NCBI RefSeq assembly: GCF_013155295.1
Contig: NZ_JABJXT010000014.1
Location: 1 to 64,000, forward strand
Direction: 5' to 3'
DNA length: 64,000 bases
From: Pseudogemmobacter hezensis
Lineage (GTDB): Bacteria > Pseudomonadota > Alphaproteobacteria > Rhodobacterales > Rhodobacteraceae
Position numbers and translations under genes: made by a program. Under the pieces are notes generated by a model. The model did no database searches, was not told the DNA's origin, and worked only from the letters and a program-made list of their open reading frames with translations. Below are positions 57,071 to 64,000 of this stretch, one piece after another; the stretch's first letter is position 1; the number at the start of each line of letters is the position of its first letter.

Positions 57071-57964
57071 ATGGTCAGCGGGGCTTCACCCAATCTGAAG
57101 GGGGCGGCACTGATGACCGCCGCCATGGCCGGGTTTGCGGTCGAAGACCTTTTCATCAAGAAAGCCGCCCTGCATCTGCCGGTGGGGCAGGTGATGGCGA
57201 TGATGGGCTTTGGCGGCGCGCTTATCTTCGTTCTGATGACGCTGGCCGCCCGTGAGCAGGTCTTCCCGGCGGCTTTCGTGTCGCGGGCGATGCTGATCCG
57301 CTCGGGGTTTGAGGTTGCGGGGCGTCTGTTCTACAGCCTTGCCATTGCCCTGACGCCGATGGCGACGACGGTGGCAATCCTGCAGGCGACGCCGCTGGTT
57401 GTTCTGGCCGGGGCGGCGCTTTTGTTCGGCGAAAAGGTGGGCTGGCGGCGCTGGTCAGCGGTGCTGGTAGGTTTTCTGGGGGTGATGATCGTGTTGCGCC
57501 CCGGGGTTGAGGGCTTTTCGGTGATGTCTTTGCTGGCGGTGGCCGGGATGGCGGGCTTTGCGGGGCGTGATCTGGCCACCCGCGCAGCCCCAAAGTCCCT
57601 GTCAAACCGTCAGCTGGGCATCCTGGGCTTTTCGATGCTGGGCACCGCCGGGCTGATCGTGCTGGCTTTCAGCGAAGGCGGCCTCAGTGGTGCGGCGCAT
57701 TTGCCGGACACCACCGCTGCGGGCCTGGTGCTGGGGGCGACCGTTTTCGGCCTCTTGGGCTATAATGCGCTGACCTCTGCGATGCGGATGGGCGAGGTTT
57801 CGGCTGTGACGCCGTTTCGCTATACGCGGCTGGTCTTTGCGATGATCCTTGCCATGCTGATCCTGCATGAGCGCCCCGACCAATGGACCCTGATTGGCAG
57901 CGCCATCATCGTTTGCAGCGGGCTTTATACCCTGGTGCGGGCCCGCAAGAGCCGCGTGACCTGA
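57071..57964 (+). CDS. DMT-family (EamA) transporter
   Basis: 297 residues with about ten hydrophobic segments arranged as two EamA halves. Typical signs are AGFAVEDLFIKKAAL in the first helix, TPMATTVAILQATPLVVLAGAALLFGEKVGW at the end of the first half, and GEVSAVTPFRYTRLVFAMIL in the second. Exports or imports small metabolites, with unknown substrate. ATG 57071 is chosen; a GTG three bases earlier is in frame. Confidence 0.88.
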   Translation: MVSGASPNLKGAALMTAAMAGFAVEDLFIKKAALHLPVGQVMAMMGFGGALIFVLMTLAAREQVFPAAFVSRAMLIRSGFEVAGRLFYSLAIALTPMATTVAILQATPLVVLAGAALLFGEKVGWRRWSAVLVGFLGVMIVLRPGVEGFSVMSLLAVAGMAGFAGRDLATRAAPKSLSNRQLGILGFSMLGTAGLIVLAFSEGGLSGAAHLPDTTAAGLVLGATVFGLLGYNALTSAMRMGEVSAVTPFRYTRLVFAMILAMLILHERPDQWTLIGSAIIVCSGLYTLVRARKSRVT

Positions 57965-58035
57965 GCCACAGCATCACGGCTGTTTACTCAGGCCGGGTTT
58001 ACTCAGGCGGGGGCATCCCCTATCTCTGAGCGATC

Positions 58036-58512
58036 ATGCAGAAGAAACACGATCCCAATTCGAAACTCATCGCTGAAAACCGCCGGGCCCGCTTCGATTA
58101 CCATATCGAAAGCGATCTGGAGGCCGGGGTCATGCTGCAGGGCCCCGAGGTCAAAAGCCTGCGTCTGGGCGGCGCCAATATCGCTGACAGCTATGCCTCG
58201 GTCGAAGGTGGCGAGCTGTGGCTGATCAATGGCTATATCGCGCCCTATAAGCAGTCGAACCTTTGGGACAGCCATGAAGAGCGCCGCAAGCGCAAGCTGC
58301 TGGTCTCGAAGAAAGAGCTGTCGCGGCTTTGGAATGCCACTAAACGCGAGGGCATGACCATCGTACCGCTGCGGATGTATTTCAACGAGCGCGGCATCGT
58401 CAAAATCGCGCTGGGCGTGGCCAAGGGCAAGAATGCCGCCGACAAGCGTGAGACCAGCGCCAAACGCGACTGGGATCGTCAGAAGTCGCGCATCCTGAAG
58501 CAGGGCTTCTGA
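58036..58512 (+). CDS. smpB: SsrA-binding protein SmpB
   Basis: 158 residues. [52 protein letters not shown] and the basic C-terminal tail ([16 protein letters not shown]) are hallmarks. Binds tmRNA for trans-translation of stalled ribosomes. The tmRNA gene itself is not seen nearby. Confidence 0.97.
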   Translation: MQKKHDPNSKLIAENRRARFDYHIESDLEAGVMLQGPEVKSLRLGGANIADSYASVEGGELWLINGYIAPYKQSNLWDSHEERRKRKLLVSKKELSRLWNATKREGMTIVPLRMYFNERGIVKIALGVAKGKNAADKRETSAKRDWDRQKSRILKQGF

Positions 58513-58701
58513 GGCGGCCCGCTGCTTTGCAGGTCGGCGCAATGGCAACGCTTATCTGGTAAGTTTTCGCGGATCGCATACAGGATTTGCTCTGGTGGGA
58601 AGGATCTGCCAGCATTCCCCCTGCCCGGCATGCCATTTTTCAGCCATCGTCGCCGGGTGTGAGGCCGGAAGATACCGGCCCTGAAAGAGGGATAGTTCTC
58701 T

Positions 58702-59004
58702 ATGGATATGTCATTGATCATCCAGCTGGTCGCGGGTCTTATCGGCGGCAATGCTGCTGGGGCTGCGCTGAAAAACACCAATCTGGGGCCGATCATCAAC
58801 TCGGTTCTGGGTCTTGTTGGTGGTTTGGGCGGCGGTCAGCTGCTGGCGCAACTGGGCCTTGGCGGCGCAGGTGAGGCCGCAGCGGCTGCAACCGGCTCTG
58901 GGCTTGATATCGGCTCGATCGTGCAAAGTGTATTGGGTGGTGGTGCCGGCGGCGGCGTTCTTGTCGCTATTGTTGGCGTGATCAAAAAGGCCCTGGCAAA
59001 GTAA
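58702..59004 (+). CDS. Small Gly/Ala-rich membrane-like hypothetical protein
   Basis: 100 residues, almost all Gly, Ala, Leu, Ile and Val, with two or three hydrophobic stretches (IIQLVAGLIGG near the start, INSVLGLVGGLGGG around 35 and GGVLVAIVGVIKKALAK at the end) and GxxxG spacing. The ribosome site AGAGGGA is clear and a strong terminator follows, so it is probably expressed. I do not recognise a characterised family. Glycine-zipper membrane oligomers or pore-like small proteins would look like this. Confidence 0.7.
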   Translation: MDMSLIIQLVAGLIGGNAAGAALKNTNLGPIINSVLGLVGGLGGGQLLAQLGLGGAGEAAAAATGSGLDIGSIVQSVLGGGAGGGVLVAIVGVIKKALAK

Positions 59005-59056
59005 GCCCGGGCGCAGCACAGGGCCCCCGGTGACGCCGGGCGCCTGGCTTTGAAAC

Positions 59057-59088
59057 AACCGCCCCGGCATATGTCGGGGCGGTTTTTT
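59057..59088 (+). terminator. Rho-independent terminator of the small Gly-rich gene
   Basis: AACCGCCCCG (59057-59066) pairs with CGGGGCGGTT (59075-59084), followed by TTTT. It begins about 50 bases after the stop codon. Confidence 0.9.
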
Positions 59089-59223
59089 GTGCCGCCGGGC
59101 CGCTGCTTTCGCCCCATCGCGGCCCCAGATCCCCCCTTCCGGCCCGAGAGCGGGCTTGCATGCGCAAACAGGCGGGCTATAGGTCAGTGACCGTTTTTGG
59201 TTCCCGTTTGATCCGAGGCTGCC

Positions 59224-60099
59224 ATGTCGCTGACCCCCGCTCTGAAGGATGATCCGCAAACGCTGGTTTCGACCGGATGGCTGGCCAGTCACCTGAAAGA
59301 CCCGGATCTGCGCATCCTGGATGCCAGCTGGTTCCTGCCGCCCACAGAGCGCAATGCGAAGGCCGAATATGAGGCCGCGCATATTCCCGGCGCGCGGTTC
59401 TTCGATCTGGAAGAGATTTCAGACCACCGCTCGAACCTGCCGCATATGGCCCCCCCGGTTGAGAAATTCATGTCGCGGATGCGGGCGATGGGCGTGGGTG
59501 ACGGCCATCAGGTGGTGATCTACGACAGCAGCGGCATCTTTTCGGCCCCGCGCATCTGGTGGACCTTTCGCCTGATGGGCAAAACCGATGTGGCGGTGCT
59601 GGATGGTGGCCTGCCGAAATGGCTGGCCGAGGGGCATGAAACCGAGGATCTGCCCCCCGTCGTGCGTGATCGCCACATGACCACGCAGCGCCAGAACCAG
59701 CTGGTCAAAGACGTGACCCAGGTCGCCCAGGCCGCAAAGCTGAAACAGGCGGTGGTGATTGATGCCCGTGCCCCCGCCCGCTTTGCCGGAGAGGCACCAG
59801 AGCCGCGCCCCGGTCTGCGGGGCGGCCATATTCCGGGCTCTCGCAATCTGCCCTGGGGCAATTTGCTGAACCGTGACGGCACCATGAAAGAGCCGGCGGA
59901 TCTGAAAGCGATCTTCCAGGAGGCGGGCGTCGATCTTTCCCAGCCGGTGATCACCAGCTGCGGCTCGGGTGTGTCTGCGGCCATTCTGGCGCTGGCGCTG
60001 GAGCGGATCGGCCATCGGAACTGGTCGCTCTATGACGGCTCCTGGGCCGAATGGGGCATGTATGAGGATTTGCCGGTCGAGACGGGTCCAGCTGCATAA
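59224..60099 (+). CDS. sseA: 3-mercaptopyruvate/thiosulfate sulfurtransferase (SseA-like)
   Basis: 291 residues with two rhodanese domains. The C-terminal domain has the active-site loop SCGSGVSAAI; the CGSGV(S/T)A form is typical of mercaptopyruvate sulfurtransferases. The first domain has the inactive counterpart near HQVVIYDSSGIFSAPR. Transfers sulfane sulfur from mercaptopyruvate to thiol acceptors or cyanide. Stand-alone between the terminator at 59057 and the aminotransferase gene. Confidence 0.92.
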   Translation: MSLTPALKDDPQTLVSTGWLASHLKDPDLRILDASWFLPPTERNAKAEYEAAHIPGARFFDLEEISDHRSNLPHMAPPVEKFMSRMRAMGVGDGHQVVIYDSSGIFSAPRIWWTFRLMGKTDVAVLDGGLPKWLAEGHETEDLPPVVRDRHMTTQRQNQLVKDVTQVAQAAKLKQAVVIDARAPARFAGEAPEPRPGLRGGHIPGSRNLPWGNLLNRDGTMKEPADLKAIFQEAGVDLSQPVITSCGSGVSAAILALALERIGHRNWSLYDGSWAEWGMYEDLPVETGPAA

Positions 60100-60160
60100 G
60101 CCAGACCGCCGGGACGGGCGCAAATGGGGCCGATAGCTGGCCCGATCAAGTGAGGAAGAT

Positions 60161-61336
60161 ATGCTTGAGGCTCTGAACCCGCAGCCACAGGACAAGATCC
60201 TGCAACTGATCGCGATGTTCCGTGAGGACAAGCGCGATGGCAAGATCGACCTGGGCGTCGGCGTCTACAAAGATCCGACCGGCCTGACCCCGGTGATGCG
60301 TGCCGTCAAAGCCGCCGAGAAAAAGATCTGGGAGGCCGAGACCACCAAGACCTATACCGCACTTGCGGGCGAGGCGGGTTATAACGCGGCCATCACCACG
60401 CTGATCCTGGGCGAGGGTTTCGCAGATCGCGCCGCTTCGATCTCGACGCCGGGCGGCACGGGCGCGCTGCGCCAGGGCTTCGAGCTGGTCAAACTGGCCA
60501 ATCCGGGGGCCAAAGTCTGGCTGTCGGCGCCGACCTGGCCGAACCACCCCTCGATGGTGAAATTCCTGAAGATGGAAATGGCGGAATATCGCTATTTCGA
60601 CGCGGCGACCTCGGGGCTGGATTTCGCGGGTCTGATCGAGGATCTGGGCCGCGTGGCCGAGGGCGATGTCGTCTTGCTGCATGGCTGCTGCCACAACCCG
60701 ACCGGCGCGAACCTTTCGCCCGCGCAATGGGATGAGGTGATCGCGCTTTTGAAATCGCGCAAGGCGCTGCCGATGGTCGATCTGGCCTATCAGGGCTTTG
60801 GCGACGGGCTGGACGCCGATGCCGAGGCGACGCGCAAAGTGGCGGCTGCCTTTGATGAGGTGCTGATTGCAGCGTCCTGCTCGAAAAACTTCGGCATCTA
60901 CCGCGAGCGGACCGGCGTGCTGATCGCGCTTGGCGCGGCGGATCGCAAGGCGGTGGTGCAGGCCAATCTGAACTTCCTCAACCGCCAGAACTTCAGCTTT
61001 CCGCCCGATCACGGCGCGCGGATCGTGACCACGATCCTGGAAGATGCGGGTCTGACCGCCGACTGGAAGGCAGAGCTGGAAGAGGTGCGCCAGAACATGC
61101 TGGGTCTGCGCGTGCAACTGGCCGAAGAGCTGCGCAAAGCCACCAATTCTGACCGTTTCGACTTTGTCGCGGTGCATCGCGGCATGTTCTCGCGGCTGGG
61201 GCTGACAGAGGCGCAGGTCAACCGCCTGCGCGAAGAGCATGGCGTCTATATGGTTGGCGATTCGCGGATCAATATCGCGGGTCTGAACAAGGACACTGTG
61301 CCGGTGCTGGCGCGGGCGATTGCCTCGGTCCTGTAA
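60161..61336 (+). CDS. Aromatic/aspartate aminotransferase, class I (TyrB-like)
   Basis: 391 residues. PLP-dependent class Ib/Ia aminotransferase. CCHNPTGANLS, MVDLAYQGFGDGL and the PLP-Lys motif AASCSKNFGIYRERTGVL are clear, and the final Arg region is near MVGDSRINIAGL. The sequence resembles tyrosine/aromatic aminotransferases (TyrB/AspC). Converts aromatic or dicarboxylic amino acids to 2-oxo acids. Shares a bidirectional terminator with the PBP1A gene. Confidence 0.93.
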   Translation: MLEALNPQPQDKILQLIAMFREDKRDGKIDLGVGVYKDPTGLTPVMRAVKAAEKKIWEAETTKTYTALAGEAGYNAAITTLILGEGFADRAASISTPGGTGALRQGFELVKLANPGAKVWLSAPTWPNHPSMVKFLKMEMAEYRYFDAATSGLDFAGLIEDLGRVAEGDVVLLHGCCHNPTGANLSPAQWDEVIALLKSRKALPMVDLAYQGFGDGLDADAEATRKVAAAFDEVLIAASCSKNFGIYRERTGVLIALGAADRKAVVQANLNFLNRQNFSFPPDHGARIVTTILEDAGLTADWKAELEEVRQNMLGLRVQLAEELRKATNSDRFDFVAVHRGMFSRLGLTEAQVNRLREEHGVYMVGDSRINIAGLNKDTVPVLARAIASVL

Positions 61337-61359
61337 GGATCCCGGGCTTTAAAGATGCG

Positions 61360-61392
61360 AAAAGGGGCGGGAGATCACTCCCGCCCCTTTTT
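61360..61392. terminator. Bidirectional terminator between aminotransferase and PBP1A genes
   Basis: AAAAGGGGCGGGAG (61360-61373) pairs with CTCCCGCCCCTTTT (61378-61391) around a 4-base loop, with a T on the right and A's on the left. A 14-bp perfect stem between two convergent genes. Confidence 0.92.
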
Positions 61393-61413
61393 CATGAGCC
61401 TGGCGATTGGGGA

Positions 61414-63714
61414 TCAGTTCATCCCCATGGCTTCGCGGATGGCGCGGTCGATCTCTTCCTGGTTTTGCGAGGATGGTGCGCCCTGCTGAACCGAGCCGCC
61501 ATTATAGACCGGGGCGTTGGAGCCGTCGAAATAGGGCACCTCCTCGGGCATGACGGGGCGGTCGACGCCGCCGAAATCGGGCGAGGGGCCGAAGGCGCCG
61601 CCATTCTGGACGGTGTTCTGCGGGATCTCTTTCGGCAGCGGCATCGGCGGCACGCCCTGATTGATCGAGACCATCACCTCGCGCCAGATTTCAGCCGGAA
61701 GGCCGCCGCCGGTCACACCTGTCAGCGGGCGGTTGTCGTCATAGCCCAGCCAGACGCCAACCACGAAATCCGAGGTGAAGCCGACGAACCAGGCATCGCG
61801 CGCCGAGTTGGTGGTGCCGGTCTTGCCTGCGGCCTCGCGGTCGGGCAGGCGGGCGCGGCTGCCGGTGCCGGAATTGATCACCTCGGTCATCATATAGATC
61901 AGCGCATGCGCCGCGGTTTCTGAGATCACCCGCTCGCCGATGCCGCCACCCTGGCCGAACAGCTCTTCATTCTCGCCGCGCAGTTTCAGCGCACGCAGCC
62001 CGTAGGGGGTGACCGAAGAGCCGCCGTTCAGGATGCCGGCATAGGCGCCCGTCATCTCGATCAGCGTCGATTCGCTTGCGCCAAGCGCCAGCGCCGGACC
62101 ATCGGCCATCTTCGACGCCACGCCGAACTCTGACGCCACCTGTTTCACCAGATCGCGCCCGACCATTTCCGAGATCTTCACCGCAGGGATATTGCGGCTT
62201 TCCTTCAGGGCCTGAACCAGCGTGATCATGCCCTTGAATTTATTGTCGTAATTCTTGGGGCTATAGGGGCCAGAGCCGGGGACATTGATCGTATAGGGGC
62301 TGTCGTCAACGTAATCGAGCGGGCTATAGCCCAGGTCCAGCGCCACCGCATAGACGAAGGGTTTAAACGCCGATCCGGTCTGGCGCAGCGCCTGGGTCGC
62401 GCGGTTGAAATCACCCGCACGCGGGATCGCGCGGCCGCCAACCATTGCCCGCACTGCGCCGTCCGAACTCATGACGACAATCGCGGCCTGGGCGGTCGAG
62501 CCCTCTTTGACCTTGGTGTCAAAGACGCGCTTCAGCGCCTCTTCGGCCTTGCGCTGCAGATCCTGGTCAAGTGTGGTCTCGATCACCACATCCTCTGTGG
62601 TGTCGCGGGCCAGGTAGTCTGGCGTGGTTTCCATCACCCAATCGGCGAAATACCCGCCCGAGCGCTGACGCGCGGCCTCGGTCGGGGTGGCGGGATTGGC
62701 GCGGGCCTCATCCGCCTGGGCTTTGGTCAGATAGCCCTGTTCCTCCATCAGCCCGACCACCACATTGGCGCGGTTTTGCGAGCGCTGCAGGTTTGACGTC
62801 GGGGCCAGCGTTGACGGGGCCTGCAAAAGGCCCGCCAGCATCGCGGCCTCGGCCGGGGTCACGTCAGCGGCGGATTTGCCGAAATAGCGCTGCGCGGCAG
62901 CCTCAAACCCACGGGCACCGGCGCCCAGATAGGCGCGGTTCATATAGATCGCCAGCACGTCTTTTTTGGAGTATTTCAGCTCCATCGCGATGGCATAGGG
63001 CACTTCTTTCAGCTTGCGCTTGATGCCGCCGCCCCGGCAATCGGCCTCATATGCGGCCTCGGATTTCCACTCGTTCGGGTCATAGGGCACGCCAAGGCAC
63101 AGAAGTTTCGCCACCTGCTGGGTGATCGTCGAGCCGCCATTGCCCTGGAACGCGCCGCGCCCCTCGGCCAGGTTGATGCGGATCGCGCTGGCAATACCGC
63201 GCGGGCTGACGCCCAGGTGCCAGTAGAAGCGCTTGTCCTCGGTCGCCACGATGGCATTTACCAGATGGGGCGAGACATTTTCGGTGGTGATCTGGCCGCC
63301 GAACATCTCACCGCGCCAGGCAAAGGTCTTGCCGTCGCGGTCCAGCATGGTGACAGAGCCGCGGGCGCGACCGTCAAGCAGCGCGTCAAGCGGCGGCAGC
63401 TGGCTGTAGAAATAGGCCACCGCCGAGCCGACGATCAGCACGCCGACCGCCGTCACGCGCCACAAAACGCCCCAGATCATCCGCCAGAAGAACAGGATCG
63501 TGCCCAGCACAAAACCATGTTTGCGCCGCGCCGCGCTGCGCTTTGGCTTTGGCTGCCGCTTTGGCGCGGGCTTTTGCGGCGGTTTCCCGCGCCCACCACC
63601 GCCACCACCGCTGCCGCCACCGCCCGTTCTGCCGCCTGCCGCAGCCGCGGGGGCGCGCGGGGGATATCGTCTGTCTGCTACCAGGGGGGTCCGGCCCCCG
63701 CCACTCGTCGCCAT
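61414..63714 (-). CDS. Penicillin-binding protein 1A (bifunctional PBP)
   Basis: 766 residues. A Gly/Pro/Lys-rich cytoplasmic N-terminal tail (~1-65, many GG repeats) precedes one membrane segment (~68-103). The GT51 glycosyltransferase domain has EDKRFYWHLGVSPRGIASA and GGSTITQQVAKLL. The transpeptidase domain has the SxxK Ser in TGSAFKPFVYA, SRNIPAVKI and the KTGT box (GKTGTTNSARDAWFVG). Polymerises and cross-links peptidoglycan in the periplasm. Full-length for PBP1A; the very Gly-rich tail is noteworthy. Confidence 0.94.
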   Translation of the reverse strand: MATSGGGRTPLVADRRYPPRAPAAAAGGRTGGGGSGGGGGGRGKPPQKPAPKRQPKPKRSAARRKHGFVLGTILFFWRMIWGVLWRVTAVGVLIVGSAVAYFYSQLPPLDALLDGRARGSVTMLDRDGKTFAWRGEMFGGQITTENVSPHLVNAIVATEDKRFYWHLGVSPRGIASAIRINLAEGRGAFQGNGGSTITQQVAKLLCLGVPYDPNEWKSEAAYEADCRGGGIKRKLKEVPYAIAMELKYSKKDVLAIYMNRAYLGAGARGFEAAAQRYFGKSAADVTPAEAAMLAGLLQAPSTLAPTSNLQRSQNRANVVVGLMEEQGYLTKAQADEARANPATPTEAARQRSGGYFADWVMETTPDYLARDTTEDVVIETTLDQDLQRKAEEALKRVFDTKVKEGSTAQAAIVVMSSDGAVRAMVGGRAIPRAGDFNRATQALRQTGSAFKPFVYAVALDLGYSPLDYVDDSPYTINVPGSGPYSPKNYDNKFKGMITLVQALKESRNIPAVKISEMVGRDLVKQVASEFGVASKMADGPALALGASESTLIEMTGAYAGILNGGSSVTPYGLRALKLRGENEELFGQGGGIGERVISETAAHALIYMMTEVINSGTGSRARLPDREAAGKTGTTNSARDAWFVGFTSDFVVGVWLGYDDNRPLTGVTGGGLPAEIWREVMVSINQGVPPMPLPKEIPQNTVQNGGAFGPSPDFGGVDRPVMPEEVPYFDGSNAPVYNGGSVQQGAPSSQNQEEIDRAIREAMGMN

Positions 63715-63849
63715 ATGCCTGTTGTCCGCTTTGCCGCGTGCTCTTTCGTAATCCGGGCAGAATAGCGGGTTGTGGCGGCTTTGCGAAGGGCAGGCGGAAA
63801 CGATTCGAATCCTCTCGCTGATTAAAAATCAGGCATCTGCCCGCATTTG

Positions 63850-63864
63850 TGCAAAAAATTTGCA
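63850..63864. promoter_or_regulatory. Perfect palindrome upstream of the right-edge gene
   Basis: TGCAAA-AAA-TTTGCA, sitting within a longer GTGCA/TGCAC arrangement (63849-63871), between the PBP1A start and the partial gene at 63985. A regulator site for either divergent gene is possible. It does not match the NtrC consensus well. Confidence 0.35.
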
Positions 63865-63984
63865 ACTGCACCGGAAAGCGCCTGTTCTGATTGCGCCGTT
63901 TTCTTGTGCTGCATCGGCAAAATACCGCCTCCTTTCGTTCAGAGGCCCGGTCGCTGCGGGCATGCTCTCAGGAAGGGGACAGAT

Positions 63985-64000
63985 GTGAAACTCATCATTG
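63985..64000 (+). CDS. Start of a gene cut by the window edge, possibly P-II (GlnK/GlnB)
   Basis: A strong ribosome site (AGGAAGGGG) is followed 8 bases later by GTG AAA CTC ATC ATT, encoding VKLII. Many alphaproteobacterial P-II signal proteins begin MKLIIA. Only five codons are visible, so the identity is a guess; that a coding region begins here is more likely. Confidence 0.35.

Noticed and set aside
58513-58701. tmRNA (ssrA) next to smpB
   Set aside because: No tRNA-Ala-like acceptor arm or tag-coding stretch could be found.
63841-63985. NtrC/sigma-54 control of the possible P-II gene
   Set aside because: The palindrome does not fit the NtrC consensus and I see no GG-N10-GC sigma-54 promoter.

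Overview
The window is high-GC chromosomal DNA from an alphaproteobacterium, most likely a member of the Rhodobacterales (Paracoccaceae-like). The evidence is the slt-dapA-smpB neighbourhood, an aerobic (CobG/CobN-type) cobalamin cluster with cbtAB, a Brucella/Rhizobium-type erythritol operon, a RibH2-type lumazine synthase behind an FMN riboswitch, and dense operons with many ATGA/TGATG overlaps. I saw no rRNA, insertion sequence, prophage or CRISPR array.

Layout. 1-9.1 kb: a gene-poor flank, tRNA-Pro(CGG), a solitary TadG-like protein, a TerC/CBS/CorC membrane protein, and an RND efflux pump pair, all on the minus strand. 9.3-10.0 kb: FMN riboswitch and ribH. 10.0-27.5 kb: a large polyol catabolism region. 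The minus arm runs DUF2291 protein, sugar ABC ATPase, permease, binding protein, DeoR regulator, FGGY kinase, second DeoR regulator, GlpD-like dehydrogenase. The plus arm is eryA-eryB-eryC-eryD-eryH(tpiA2)-eryI(rpiB)-fbp. The two arms diverge from an 840-bp intergenic region that holds two copies of an AT-rich motif, candidates for the EryD operator. Together they would import erythritol or a related polyol and convert it through polyol phosphate and tetrulose phosphate to D-erythrose 4-phosphate. The second kinase/dehydrogenase pair suggests a second substrate.

27.5-34.0 kb: glutaminase, then a four-gene minus-strand operon (KAS III/OleA-like ketosynthase, NAD(P)-dependent reductase, metallo-beta-lactamase-fold hydrolase, PaaK/F390-synthetase-like adenylating enzyme) divergent from a tetR gene. 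The intergenic region has two TTGAAC/GTTCA-type operators flanking overlapping promoters. I could not match this operon to a characterised pathway, and it is my best candidate for an undescribed system. A secreted SAC-motif (ClpP-like) protein follows.

34.0-54.0 kb: cobalamin. The minus arm is cobO-cobQ-HPP/CBS protein-two flavin reductases, one a possible CobR. The plus arm begins with a cobalamin riboswitch and runs DUF1636-cobW-cobN-cobG-cobH-cobI-cobJ-[cobK on minus]-cobL-cobE-cobM-cobB-cobA, then a second cobalamin riboswitch and cbtB-cbtA. cobF lies convergent. This covers uroporphyrinogen III to adenosylcobyric acid except cobS/cobT. CobN carries an in-frame insertion that looks like a palindromic repeat element. 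cobK and cobL start on the same CATG.

54.0-64 kb: housekeeping genes: lytic transglycosylase, dapA, DMT transporter, smpB, a small Gly-rich membrane protein, mercaptopyruvate sulfurtransferase, aromatic aminotransferase and PBP1A. The first codons of a gene that may be a P-II protein run off the end.
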